64,000 bases of DNA, from assembly GCA_963580285.1 (NCBI GenBank), contig OY757017.1:15512538-15576537 (forward strand). The letters run 5' to 3'. Of this stretch, positions 20,550-30,748 are shown in pieces. Position numbers and translations under genes: made by a program. The notes beneath the pieces were generated by a model. It was not told the DNA's origin. It saw only the letters and a program-made list of their open reading frames with translations, and did no database searches. Source of the DNA: Lucinisca nassula. Lineage: Eukaryota > Mollusca > Bivalvia > Lucinida > Lucinidae. Position 1 is the first letter of the stretch; each line of letters starts with the position of its first letter.

Positions 20550-22770
20550 AAAAAGCTTCAAAAATCTTCTTCTCTGAAACCACAGGGCCCAGAGCTGAGA
20601 TATTTAGCATGTAGCAATGGCATGTGGTCATCTACATAATTCCTGCCAATCATGCCCCAGGTTCCAAATGGGCCACGCCCCGGGGCCCCTTCGCTCCCAT
20701 AGACTCATAACGGAAAAAAACATAAAAAATCTTCTTCTCTGAAACCACAGGGCCAAGAGCTTATATATTTAGCATGTAGTAACGGCAAGTGGTCACCTAC
20801 ATAATTCTCGCCAATAATTGCCCCTGGGGTCCAAACGGACCACGCCCCGGGGCCCCTTAGCTCCCATAGATTCATAATATAAAATAAACTTCAAAAATCT
20901 TCTTCTCTGAAACCACAGGGCCCAGAGCTTAGATATTTAGCATGTAGCATTGGCATGTGGTCATCTACATAATTCCTGCCAATCATGCCCCTATGTTCCA
21001 AATGGGCACCGCCCCGGAGCCCCTTCGCTCCCATTGACTCATAACGGAAAATAAGCATAAAAAATCTTCTTCTCTGAAACCACAGGGCCCAGAGCTTATA
21101 TATTTAGCATGTAGTAACGGCAAGTGGTCACCTACATAATTCCTGCCAATAATTGCCCCTGGGGTCTAAACGGACCACGCCCCGGGGCCCCTTAGCTCCT
21201 ATAGACTCATAATGGAAAAAAAAGCTTCAAAAATCTTCTTCTCTGAAACCACAGGGCCCAGAGCCTAGATATTGAGCATGTAGCTATGGCAAGTGGTCAC
21301 CTTCATAATTCCTGCCAATCATGCCCCTGGGGTCCAAATTGGCCAAACCCCGGGGCCCCTTAGCTCCTGTATACTAATAATGAAAAAAAAAAAGGTTCAA
21401 ACAACTTTTTCTCTGAAACCACAGTGCCCAGAGCTTAGATATTTAGCATGTAGCAACGGCAAGTGGTCACGTACTTAATTCCTGGCAATCATGCCCCTGG
21501 GTTCCAAATGGGCCATGCCCCTGTGCCCCTTCACTCTCTTAGACTCATAATGGAAAAAAAGCTTCACAAATCTTCTTCTCTGAAACCACAGGGCCCAGAG
21601 CTTAGTTATTTAGCATGTAGCAAGGGCAAGTTGTCAACTACATTATTCCTGCCAATCATGCCCCTGGGTTCCAAATGGGCCACGCCCCGGGGCCCCTTCG
21701 CTCCCATAGACTCATAATGAAAAAAGCTTCAAAAATCTTCTTCTCTGAAACCACAGGGCCCAGAGCTTAGATATTTAGCATGTAGTAATGGCAAGTGGTA
21801 ACCTATATAATTCCTGCCAATCATGCCCCTGGTGTCCAAATTGGCCACACCCCGGGGCCCCTTAGCTCCTAAATCTTCTTCTCTGAAACCACAGGGCACA
21901 GAGCTTAGATATTTAGCATGTAGTATCGGCGAGTGGTCACCTACATACATCCTGCCAATCATGCCCCTTGGGTCCAAATGGGCCATGCCCCGGGGCCCCT
22001 TAGCTCCCAAAGACTCCGAATGGAAAAAAGCTTCAAAAATCTTCTGCTTTGAAACCACAGGGCCCAGAGCTTAGATATTTAGCATGTAGCAACAGTAAGT
22101 GGTCACCTACATAAATCCTGCCAATCATGCCCCTGGGGTCCGAATGGGCCACACCCCGGGGCCCCTTAGCTCCCATAGACAACTAATTGAAAAAAGCTTC
22201 AAAAATCTTCTTCTCTGAAACCACAGGGCCCATGTTACCTACATGAATCCTGCCAGACATGCCCCTTGGGGCAGAATTGGCCACACCCATGGCCCATTAG
22301 CTACCATGGATGGACTTAAAATGGAAAAAAAACTTAAAATGGAAAAAATACTTCAAAAATATTCTTCTGTGAAACCATAAGGCCCAGAGCTTGGGTATTT
22401 AGCATGTAGCAACATGGAGTTGTTGCCTACATGAATCCTGCCTGAGTCTTGCCCCTGGGGTTCAAATTGGCCAAATCCTGTGGCTTGTTAACTCCAATAA
22501 ACTTATAATGAAAAAAAAAGCTTTAAAAGCTTCTTCTCTGAAACCATGAAGTACGGACCTTAGATATTTAGTATATAGCAACATAACATGGTCGCCTACA
22601 TAAATCCTGCCAACCATGCCCTTTGGGTCAAAATTGACCTATGGACTTATACTGGAAAAAAAATCAAAAAACTTCTTCTCCAAAGCCATAAGGCCCAGAG
22701 CTCAGATATTTAGTATGTAGCAATGTCAAGTGGTCTCCTACACTTATGATTTTCTGGTACACAGGTGAGC
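20550..22770 (-). repeat. 166-bp satellite array, right arm of Element A
   Basis: About 13 minus-oriented monomers, becoming more divergent toward the right end (from about 22,200), as is usual near array edges. Confidence 0.9.
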
Positions 22771-22795
22771 GATATAGGGCCATTGGGCCCTCTTG

Positions 22796-23290
22796 TTTTT
22801 GGATGTTGATGTTCCTCGTGCGCCATCCTGTGTCGTTTATATTCCACAATTAATTCGATTTGCCAGAAGATGTCATGAAACTGACTTCAACACTTATAAT
22901 AAATTGTTAACTGCTAAACTTCTTAATCAGGGTTAACGGTACCATAAACCACGCAAAGCCGTTTCAAAATTTTATAGATGTCATTCTAATTTAATTTCAA
23001 AGTTAAATATTGGACTTAAATCTCTTCTGCAACATGGTCTATCGGAACCCGAATTTTATTGTGACTTAGTATATAAACTCAGAAAAAAATAACCGCAATG
23101 ACTTCAGCACCCAATTTCGTAAAATAATTCCTCGATAAAAAAGATTGGTTACAACATACGTGTTATACGACAGACTGCATGCATGGTAGTTAACCAAATC
23201 CTGGTTGACAACTTTGCTTCCCTCTTTAATTGCACGCCGGTGGGTCCGGCCTCGGATTCTATTACGGTTCCAGCGTATAGTCTTATTTAG
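22796..23290 (+). pseudogene. PLE-A RT C-terminal part (continues 14,929)
   Basis: Reads FLDVDVPRAPSCVVYIPQL, then TDFNTYNKLLTAKLLNQG, ISKLNIGLKSLLQ, GLSEPEFYCDLVYKL and finally ACMVVNQ and FASLFNCTPVGP. These are the post-catalytic (thumb and connector) blocks seen in every PLE-A copy here. Stops after NQG and in LRKK make it a relic. Its first codon continues the frame interrupted at 14,929, so the intervening 7.9 kb is a later insertion. Confidence 0.85.
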
Positions 23291-23842
23291 AGAGAATCTA
23301 ATTCTATGTAATGTTGGTTGGTGCCTGATCCTCCGTCTCTAGTCGGGCTAATCGGATACTAACTGTTGCTTTTCTTTTTCTCCAAGCATTTCAGTGGTTT
23401 CTTGCTGTCGAGTCCTCACCGTTGTTTCATCCCCGTGGTTGTTTGATTTTTCTTAGTGTGTTCACGTAGATGTTGCACTGATGAGTTAGGAGGCCCTCAT
23501 TCGAACTGAACAAATTATTTGTCTATATCGCTACGGAAGTAAGGGCCAGGATTGTGGCCACTTAAAATCGATTTAACACTCCCCCCCTCCCCCAATGCCC
23601 CAGTGGAATTCGTTTCGCTAACCGTTCAAAGGTGGTTATTCTGTCGCGGATTATTTTTTATGGTTTGTCTTTGAGTGTTTGTATCGCTTATATTATTTTG
23701 CTTTGGATAGCAAATTGGCCATTTTGTGGGAAAGTAACTGTCCTTTTGGCTTTCTGCTATACATGTTTACATTAGGTTCCGTAATTTCATGGGAGCTATG
23801 GGTCAATTGTATCGAATCCTGATCACTACCTTCAATTCTATT
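23291..23842 (+). mobile_element. PLE-A spacer and tail repeat
   Basis: TTGGTTGGTGCCTGATCCTC, then CTAACTGTTGC and the tail blocks to ATCACTACCTTCAATTCTATTTT. It follows the RT C-terminus without a break. Confidence 0.85.
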
Positions 23843-23929
23843 TTGAAAATTCTATCCAAGAAAATTGAATGTTTCAGTAATATTTTTTTCACAGTTGAAA
23901 CACACATTTCAGTAATGCTTCTGTTTAAC

Positions 23930-24112
23930 CGACAGTTTTCAATCCTGTGTTGCCGTCCTTGCTTCCAAAGGATTATCTTTCCATAGAACGCATTTAACCT
24001 CACCACAGCTGGTGTTAAGAGAATGATTTTACTGTGGAATTCTGAAAATTCTGATGGTTACCGATGAGGCCTAATTTGCCGAAACTAGCCTGTCTGGCCC
24101 AGAGAAAAAACT
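23930..24112 (+). mobile_element. PLE pseudo-LTR junction fragment
   Basis: Contains the end of one pseudo-LTR unit (CCTTGCTTCCAAAGGATTATC ... CATAGAAC), then ACAGCTGGTGT (start of the next unit), then after a deletion the ACTGTGGAATTCTGAAAAT block and the ribozyme. The order implies two head-to-tail units, as in tandem Penelope-like insertions. Confidence 0.65.
24055..24100 (+). ncRNA. Hammerhead ribozyme relic
   Basis: Stem I TGGTTA / TGGCCC, core CCGATGA (one change from CTGATGA at 24,062), stem II GGC/GCC around CTAATTT, GAAA at 24,081-24,084, partial stem III and C17 at 24,094. The core substitution and a broken stem III make activity unlikely. Confidence 0.6.
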
Positions 24113-24187
24113 TGTCCACTCAAGTGTCCAAAGTATTTCCATTCCATAAAACTTTTTTAATTTAATCAGGAAAATCGAAAGTACTCA

Positions 24188-24926
24188 GTCAGATACGGAA
24201 CCCAGGAAGGGGCATATTTTTTTTAATATGTTGTGCGAACAAGATATTAAGTTGTGCGAACAAGATATTATCTTGTGCGCACAAAATTATATGTTGTGCG
24301 GACAAGATATTATCTTGTGCGGACAACATAATTTATGTTGTGCGGACGACATATTATCTTGTGCGGACAAGATAATATCTTGTTTGCACAACTTAATATC
24401 TTTTGTGGACAAGATATTATCTTGTTCGCACAACATATTATCTTGTTTGCAAAACATAGATCTTGGGAAGTTGTGCGAACAAGATATTATCTTGTGCGGA
24501 CAAGATATTATCTTGTTCGCACAACATATTATCTTGTGCGGACAAGATATTAAGTTGTGTGAACAACATAATATCTTGTGCGGCAAGATATTATCTTGTC
24601 CGCACAAGATCTATGTTGTGCGCACAAGATAATATCTTGTGCGGACAAGATAATATCTTGTTCGCACAACTTAATATCTTGTGCGCACAAGATAATATAT
24701 TGTGCGAACAAGATATTATGTTGTCCGCACAAGATAATATCTTGTGCGAACAAGATAATATGTTGCACGAACAAGATAATATCTTGTCCGCACAAGATAA
24801 TATCATGTCTGCACAAGATAATATATTGTGCGAACTAGATAATATCTTGTCCGCTCAAGATATTATCTTGTTCGCACAACGTAATAAAAATAAAAATCAT
24901 GTCCCTTCCCGGGTTCCGTAGTCAGA
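24188..24926. mobile_element. DNA transposon-like element: 22-bp TIRs, 6-bp TSD, palindromic core
   Basis: Inverted ends TACGGAACCCAGGAAGGG... (24,194-24,215) and its complement (24,899-24,920) match at 20 of 22 bases. The hexamer GTCAGA lies directly outside both ends (24,188-24,193 and 24,921-24,926), a perfect target duplication. Nothing inside codes for a transposase; the whole interior is a 21-base palindromic repeat array. A 6-bp duplication with TAC-starting ends recalls the IS3EU superfamily (from memory). Dada elements also make 6-7 bp duplications. Confidence 0.82.
24228..24885. repeat. Array of ~21-bp palindromic units (TTGTGCGNACAAGATA)
   Basis: About 30 units built from TTGTGCGAACAAGATATTA, TTGTGCGGACAAGATAATA and reverse forms, alternating orientation so that both strands read alike. 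Almost every unit is itself dyad-symmetric (TTGTGCGCACAA; ACAAGATATTATCTTGT). Open frames occur in several frames on both strands because units are close to a multiple of three bases and lack stops. They are not proteins. Confidence 0.92.
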
Positions 24927-24955
24927 AGCTTAAAATGTTTATTGAAGTTTTTTAC

Positions 24956-24974
24956 AAAAAAAAAAAAAAAAAAA
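24956..24974. repeat. Poly-A tract
   Basis: Nineteen consecutive A residues beside the TIR element. Confidence 0.95.
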
Positions 24975-25229
24975 CACTCTTGACTGAAAGACATTAACCA
25001 ATTTAATTACTGTACCCAAAGTAATTGGACACACTTAATAAGAGCTACATTTTAGCAGAAACCAGACAAGATAATTCATATCTCTGATATTTTATCAAGC
25101 CTAGTCTGAAAAGACCTTGAATGCCAGGATATGGTAATAATTAGGCCAATATTATGTTGTGGTTTATTAATAAGCTACTGTACATCCATCTAAACACCAT
25201 TTTATAAAGAAACAATTAGGGTGTACATG

Positions 25230-25376
25230 GTGCACATTGCTTTTCTAATGCCTCGTCCAAGACACTGGCTGTGGGTACTCGTCCGGAAACGAAACAGTTA
25301 ACGAACGGACGGACGGACGGACGCCGACCCCAGAGCATAATACGACCGTTTTTTTTTTCAAAACGGGCGTATAACA
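25230..25376. mobile_element. End fragment of a GGAC-microsatellite element
   Basis: (GGAC)n at 25,305-25,322, then CATAATACGACCGTTTT ... CAAAACGGGCGTATAA. The same hairpin end occurs at 46,900-46,937 in a longer element. Confidence 0.65.
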
Positions 25377-25505
25377 ATCGTCCATTTGGCCCCCTTTTTT
25401 CTGGGTAGGAACCAGTAATAAGCAGGTAATAACACTTGGGGCTTGCGGGGATCGAACCTCTCGATCTCAAATCCTATGCTTTGCCACTGTGGTGCAGTGG
25501 TAAAC
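25376..25505 (-). repeat. Possible tRNA-derived SINE remnant
   Basis: On the minus strand GGTTCGATCCC (25,447-25,457) is a good B-box and CCACTGCACCACAGTGG precedes it. No acceptable tRNA fold is seen, so this is tentative. Confidence 0.35.
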
Positions 25506-25562
25506 AGCATGCGTTTTAAAAAGCTGGAATTTAAGTGTTTACCGAAACTGTTAAAATCTCAA

Positions 25563-25813
25563 CATTACGATAAAACACCCGTGCGAGATAGTCCATATTT
25601 TGGGCTACTTTTCTGAAGAAAGCCTGTGGTATTTTTTCTTATTTATACAGAAAATATAGTTTGTGGATACTCGTTAGAACCGCCTCTCACAAGTACCCAC
25701 AACCTATGTCTTAGAGAAGAAATAACAAAAATATTTACCCCCGTAAACCCCAGTTTACTCTATATAAAGTGGGGTTTAGGGGGTGCTCACTTCACGGACT
25801 TGTTCACGTGATG
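25563..25813 (+). mobile_element. M1b-subfamily MITE
   Basis: Left CATTACGATAAAACACCCGTGC and right GGACTTGTTCACGTGATG correspond, in opposite orientation, to the ends of 48,818-49,099. The central palindrome is shortened (GAACCGCCTCTCACAAGTACCC). Confidence 0.75.
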
Positions 25814-26220
25814 ATCAAGGTCTATTTTACTAGCCTACTACACTCAGAGACCATCGACCCACCAGTACTCTCAGTGCTTTGACTAAAATCAGAAATGCAC
25901 ATCGAAAATATGGAAGCTGTTTGAATGACTCTAACGTTTACCATCATTTAAGCAATCACTAATCATCAAGGTGTAAATTGTTAAAACAGGAACACATGAA
26001 CAAGCTTGAAGTTTCAATTGACTTCAATTCTTTTAGGAGAAATTGGCGGCGCTTCACCTTTATAACTCCCACGTAAAACTCTTAATTTAAAAATTGTTCG
26101 CCAAAATATGGCAAAAAGAAACAAGAAAAATAACAACCGACTATATTTAGAATATTGTAACTAAAAACTGTATGTAGCTATTTGTAGCTAAGATTTTGTT
26201 AATATAAATATATTAAGATG

Positions 26221-26372
26221 TTAACCCCTTTTGTACCAACTGGAGTCTTCCTCCTTACATATAGCAGGAGTTCATTTCAAAATTTAATGGTGTCAGGCTG
26301 TGTTTTCTTCAAAATTGATTTGAAAAAAAGAATGAACTTTTAGTGAACAGTGTAGGCCCTGATCAGACGCCG
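26221..26372. mobile_element. M2 palindromic MITE, left half
   Basis: TTAACCCCTTTTGTACCAAC, then ATATAGCAGGAGTTCATTTC, then CAGTGTAGGCCCTGATCAGACG. These are the M2 blocks, cut at the centre where an RT fragment follows. Confidence 0.75.
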
Positions 26373-26480
26373 CGTTTTTCATATTTCGTAATTAATTCGA
26401 CTTGCAAAATGTCTATTCATGTAACTGACTTCAATACTCATAATAAATTGTTATATGTTAAGCTTCATATTCCGACGGCA
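26373..26480 (+). pseudogene. PLE-A RT fragment
   Basis: Encodes VINST..MSIHVTDFNTHNKLLYVKL, matching the HVTDFN(T/S)RNKLLTAKL block of other PLE-A copies. About 35 codons, joined to MITE sequence at left. Confidence 0.7.
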
Positions 26481-26547
26481 TCGATTTTTTATTTTTGTCT
26501 GTTAGAAGGAATAAAAAGCAGACAAAACTAGGGATGAGATGGTATAA

Positions 26548-26772
26548 AATAGAAGTAGAGGCAATGATCAGGAATCGATACAATCAACCCATAGCTCCCA
26601 TCAGAGACACCAAAGAGAAAGAAACACAAACATGCAACAACAGACCTAATGTAAACACCAACAGCGGAAAGCCAAAAGGACAGTTACTTTCCCACAAAAT
26701 GGCCAATAGGCTATCCAAAATAAAATAACACACGCGACACAAACACCTAAAGACAAACCATACCAAAATAAA
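26548..26772 (-). mobile_element. PLE-A tail repeat, end fragment
   Basis: Reverse-oriented terminal half of the tail, from AGAAGTAGAGGCAATGATC at left to the AAACCATA.CAAAAATAA region at right. The AGGCAATGATCAGGAATCG end is intact. Confidence 0.8.
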
Positions 26773-26774
26773 GG

Positions 26775-27135
26775 TTCCTTTTAAAAGGAAAGGCTTGCCT
26801 GGTTTTAAGGGTACAGTTCCTGGTGTAAATGTAGCCATATTGCCGCCACATGGATGTACGAGTTGATGTAGATGAAAGTACTGGTGAGGAAGCAAATTGC
26901 ACTGCTCTTGTTAATGGGACATAGACTTTTGATGCAGTGTACTCAAAGGCAATTAATGGTTAATCTACACATTGGAATGGACAAACCCATGAGGTGTCAA
27001 TTTTCTATGTGGCACTACCCTGACATTTATTGGAAGAAATATTTCAATGTTAAGGTAACTGAGGCATTGACATGTGACCCGATGATCACATTCTCACTTT
27101 TGACCAACTATGATAGTAAGGGATCATTGTGATGA
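26775..27135 (+). pseudogene. Unassigned degenerate coding-like region
   Basis: One frame gives MDVRVDVDESTGEEANCTAL, TFDAVYSKAING and THWNGQTHEVSIFYVAL separated by stops. Another frame continues with FYWKKYFNVKVTEALTCDP. Alternating protein-like stretches across frames suggest a decayed coding sequence, either a host pseudogene or an unrecognised transposon protein. I do not recognise the family. Confidence 0.35.
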
Positions 27136-27339
27136 CCCTGTTTTATTTAAATTTGCTCAGTAGTATCTGAATAGTAGTTGGAAGAAGACATTGTTAACAG
27201 ACAGACAGGAGGAATAATGGACTTATGGAGCACGGACGATATGCGATTTGGCAAGTAGAAATGGACAAACAAAACAAAATAAATGTCCCTCACAGATTTA
27301 TGAGAGACAATAATGTGGTAGAACACATCATATATACTG

Positions 27340-27566
27340 TTTGTTTTGCTAGGTTTGACGCCCGTTCAACAATCTTTCAGTCACATACAGGCGGGTAGTT
27401 TCCTAACCATCGTTCCTGGAAAGAACTAGTACTAGACTCCGATCCTCCGACACAAACTACCAAATGTTCTCACATAAACGATCATGGCCGGTAACGGGGC
27501 TCGAACCCATGACCCTCCAGTGATTACAAGTCAGCGACCTTAATCACTGGACCACGGAGGCGCTCT
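27340..27566 (-). mobile_element. tRNA-derived SINE, reverse orientation
   Basis: Minus-strand head GCGCCTCCGTGGTCCAGTGA (A-box region), anticodon region and B-box GGGTTCGAGCCCC fold fairly well as a tRNA. The body continues with ACTACCCGCCTGTATGTGAC, TGAAAGATTGTTGAACGGGC and a CAAACC-rich tail. This is the same SINE body type as at 5,578. Confidence 0.75.
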
Positions 27567-27659
27567 TCCATACATACTGAGTATACATTCATGTCATTTG
27601 ACCAGAAAACATGTAATTGTTAGGTGACGACACAAATATACATACAAGGGAGTATACGA

Positions 27660-27900
27660 CGAAGGAGGAAGAGACATTAAATGTTAACATCTTTTATTAG
27701 CAAAGTATAAAAATATTATAAACAAGAGACAACCAAAGTAAACAATGTTACCAATGTCAACAGTTTTTATCTGCAAGTCTAAAAAGAAATAAACAGTATA
27801 AATTAAGTTATTTAAGCTGAATCTTAATCTTGATAAAAACTGGACCAATTGACTGTCAGTACGCCGTAAACTTTGTTAATTTATTGGTGGCAGTACCTTC
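27660..27900. other. Stretch without recognisable genes
   Basis: AT-rich, nothing recognised. Confidence 0.5.
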
Positions 27901-27904
27901 AATA

Positions 27905-28718
27905 TAACTAGAGCTGTCAGTGAAACTGATTAGCGCCCCGGCAGCGCTATCAGAGGAGTAGGAAAATGTTGATGTTATAAAACTATAAAGAACAAGGAAA
28001 TGAAAGAACATAGCTCAAAGAATCATTTTGAACATGATCACTCGGTTTTAGAAACCAACCTGGGTTTTGCGCACAACACATCCTCTCATGATGATTAACA
28101 TTACTGTCAAGTTATTCTAAAATCAACCCAGGAATAAGAAAGATATTGATCTGACACGATAAAAAAGACCTTTTTTTACCCTTCACCTCTCAGTATGACA
28201 TTGACCTTTGAGGTACGGACCTGGGTCTTGCGCGTGACACACTGTCACATTATGGTTAATATTTCTGCTAAGTAATATTTAAATCCATCCAGGTATAATA
28301 AAGTTATCGATTGGACACAATAAAAAGACGCTTTTTTGACCTTTTATCTCTAAGTATGACCTTGACCTTTGAGGTACGGGTGTGGGTCTTGCGCGAGACA
28401 CTCCGTCACATTATGGTTAACATTTCTGCCAAGTAATATTTAAATCCATTTAGAAATAACAAAGTTATTGATTGGACACGACAAAGACCCTTTTTTGACA
28501 TTTAACCTCTAAGTATGACCTTGACCTTTGAGGTACGGACCTGAGTCTTGCGCACAACACTCCATCACATAATGGTTAACATTTCTGCCAAGTATATATT
28601 TAAATCCATCCAGGAATAAGAAAGTTATGGAGGATAAAAAATTGTGGACGGACAGACAGACGAACGAACATAGGGATTACTATAGAGCACCCATACTTTC
28701 AGTGCGGGGCCCTAATAA
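27905..28718. mobile_element. Tandem-repeat element with ~160-bp AGGTCA-rich core
   Basis: Starts near AGAGCTGTCAGTGAAACTG and ends (GGAC)/(AGAC) microsatellite followed by CAGTGCGGGGCCCTAATAAG. The core has four units (TTGACCTTTGAGGTACGG at 28,201, 28,362 and 28,521; spacing 161 and 159). The unit is the reverse complement of that in the 62.2-63.2-kb array. It may belong to the conserved ~160-bp bivalve satellite family (BIV160) reported with pearl elements; this needs checking. Confidence 0.75.
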
Positions 28719-29331
28719 GTTTGTACATATACATTATGATTCAATGGAGGTTTCAAGCAGGTAAATCATAATTTTCAGTAAATGCTATTATTCTAATTTC
28801 TAACATGAAATTATTCAATTTCATTCGTGCAGGTAATTGAAAATGTGGAAAGTATAATATTCACCTTTATGTCCAATATGTACTCGCACATGTTATTGAA
28901 GGTTTCCATAGTTCAAATATTTCCGAACTATGTGTGTCCACAATTTATCCATTTTTAGAATGCATTCCTCTGTTCGGATTGCTACACAGATGACTTATGA
29001 ATGTGGTCAGGTAAACTGTATCGACGGTAGTGCTGAGTAGACCGTGGCCTAGTGGATAACTTCGCTTCGGTGTTTAGTTAAACTTTCGCACAGAAACGAT
29101 AGCTCTGTCACTAGACCATCTCTCAATAAACTGGTACCCTGTATTCTATTAAAATATGCGAAAGCTATTGAGCTATAGGGTGAGGGAACCAGAACACCGG
29201 AAAAAGCTGACTGTATCTCTGATTTTTGTTTAAAAAAAACACCTGAGGATCCAAAATAACATAGAAAGAGAAGTCTAAAACCGGAACCACTTTTCCAATC
29301 CAACTGGCTTGCAGCCGTCGCTGCAAGCCAA

Positions 29332-29745
29332 TAAATCGCGACAGATGAACCGCCTTGGAACGGTCAGCGGAAACGAATTCCACTGGGGGGCTTAAATCGA
29401 TTTTACGTGGCCACAAACCTCGCCCTTTTTTCCATCGCGATTTAGACAAATAATTTGTTCAATCCGCATGAAGGCCTCCTAACTCATCATCAGTGCAACA
29501 TCTCCGTGAACACAAATAATCAAACAACCACAGAGATGAAACAACGGTGAGGACTCGACAGCAAGAAACCACTGAAATACTGGAGGAAAAGAAAATCAAC
29601 AATTAGACTCCGATAGGCCCGACCAGAGATAGAGCATCAGGCATCAGCCAACATACCTTGAATTAGATCTCTCTAATTCTCAATAAGCCTTTACACTGTA
29701 ACCGTCATAGAATCTGAGGCTTGACCCACCGGCGTGCAATATAAA
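29332..29745 (-). mobile_element. PLE-A spacer and tail repeat (end truncated)
   Basis: Minus strand: ACGCCGGTGGGTCAAGCCTC, GATGCTCTATCTCTGGTCGG, GTTGATTTTC ... GATGTTGCACTGATGATGAG ... AAATCGATTTAAGCCCCC to TCGCGATTTAT. The terminal third of the tail is missing. Next to it, 29,300-29,330 holds a small palindrome (TTGCAGCCGTCGCTGCAA). Confidence 0.85.
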
Positions 29746-30149
29746 GTTTGTTACGTACACCTTCTCCGCTGTAGACTTCTATTAAAGGAAATGATTTTGT
29801 TCGAGAGCTAAAGTTGGTGTTGGTTTAAACATATTTTATTCGTATAGCAATCATACAAATACAAAGTGTAAATAAATGACATAATACAAAAGGGATTCAG
29901 AAGAAAGTCAAGGACTTATACGAACCTGTATCCCTAGATACTTGTCAGTGGTACAACAGAGATAAATCAAAGCATTTGTCGATTGCAAAGGCGTCAATTA
30001 TGCTGTTACAAAGTGATAATGGTTCCCAAATGGGTCGAGGTTGGATATTACGGCGCTGCATCAACAATATTTCGACGTCACAACGTCGGATCATCGCCGA
30101 TGCAACACAATTCTATCACGAACGCCCGTTGGAAACCAATACACATTTG

Positions 30150-30456
30150 CAACAAATCACGGTTGATAACTTTGCTGCCTTCTTTAATTGGACGCCGGTT
30201 CTTCTGTCGCGGTTTATTTTTTGTTATGGTTTGTCTTTGAGTGTGTGTAGGTGTATAGCTTATATTTTTTTGTTTTGGCTAGCCAATTGGCAATTTTGTG
30301 GGCAAGTAAATGTCCTTTTGGCTTTCCGCTATTGATGTTTCCTTTAGGGTCTAGTTTGTAATGTTTGTGTTTCTTTCCCTTTGGTGTCTCTGATGGGAGC
30401 TGTGGGCTAATTGTATTGATTCCTGATCATTGCCTTTACTTCTATTTTACTCACGC
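30150..30456 (+). mobile_element. PLE-A RT end fused to tail end
   Basis: GTTGATAACTTTGCTGCCTT and TTTAATTGGACGCCGG (RT C-terminus) are fused to GTTCTTCTGTCGCGG (mid-tail) with the spacer and first half of the tail deleted. It ends CTTTACTTCTATTTT. Confidence 0.85.
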
Positions 30457-30530
30457 TTAGAGCGCCAATCATATTAATCTTAATGTCTCAGCTGTCTTGT
30501 TCTAGCTTGGCCTCCTTCCGTTGTTACTGT

Positions 30531-30748
30531 TTAACCCATTTGGTACCAGCAACCCCAAACGGGCATTTGGCAAACAGTGCAGGCCGAGATCAGACGCCGC
30601 CGAACGCGGCGTCTGATCAGGGCCTACACTGTTCAGGCCGAGCTCAGACGCCGCGTCTGATCAGGTTCTACACTGTCTGCAAGATAATTCACCAGACAAA
30701 CTTTGAAATGGACTCCTGCTTTATACCAGGTGGTACAAAAAGTGTTAA
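30531..30748. mobile_element. M2 MITE with doubled central palindrome
   Basis: TTAA-flanked (30,531-30,534 and 30,745-30,748). The ends are CCCATTTGGTACCAG and CAGGTGGTACAAAAAGTG. The centre has two successive palindromes of the GATCAGACGCCGC type (30,589-30,625 and 30,639-30,665). Confidence 0.82.

Larger units (their letters stand above)
14930..22795 (+). mobile_element. Element A: Helentron/HINE-like element of 166-bp repeats, 7.9 kb
   Basis: The left end is AGCTCACCTGTCACGTAGTG with an internal hairpin (GTCAC/GTGAC inside AGCTCACC/GGTGAGC). A CCGT/GCGT microsatellite and a ~200-base unique leader follow. The core is 166-bp tandem repeats, each with TCTTCTTCTCTGAAACCACA and GGGCCCAGAGCTTAGATAT. 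The right end is CACAGGTGAGCGATATAGGG then CCATTGGGCCCTCTTG, a short palindrome. The near-terminal AGCTCACCT/AGGTGAGC pair, 3' palindrome, tandem core and insertion between T residues fit HINE/'pearl' non-autonomous Helentrons. No Rep/helicase is encoded. It splits a PLE-A RT frame and contains inverted Element B. Confidence 0.75.

Noticed and set aside
15200..22100. Dozens of near-identical 60-120-codon frames (VSEKKIFEAFFHYES..., VTYIIPANHAPG...)
   Set aside because: One per 166-bp satellite monomer and dependent on monomer phase; no start or splice context and no known domain.
24228..24885. CRISPR-like impression from short regularly spaced repeats
   Set aside because: No unique spacers, units are palindromic and contiguous, and the genome is eukaryotic.
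24228..24921. Several long open frames on both strands (up to 152 codons) rich in CxQD / SCAHK repeats
   Set aside because: They arise from the 21-bp palindromic array, which lacks stops in most frames; the mirrored translations on the two strands show repeat structure, not protein.
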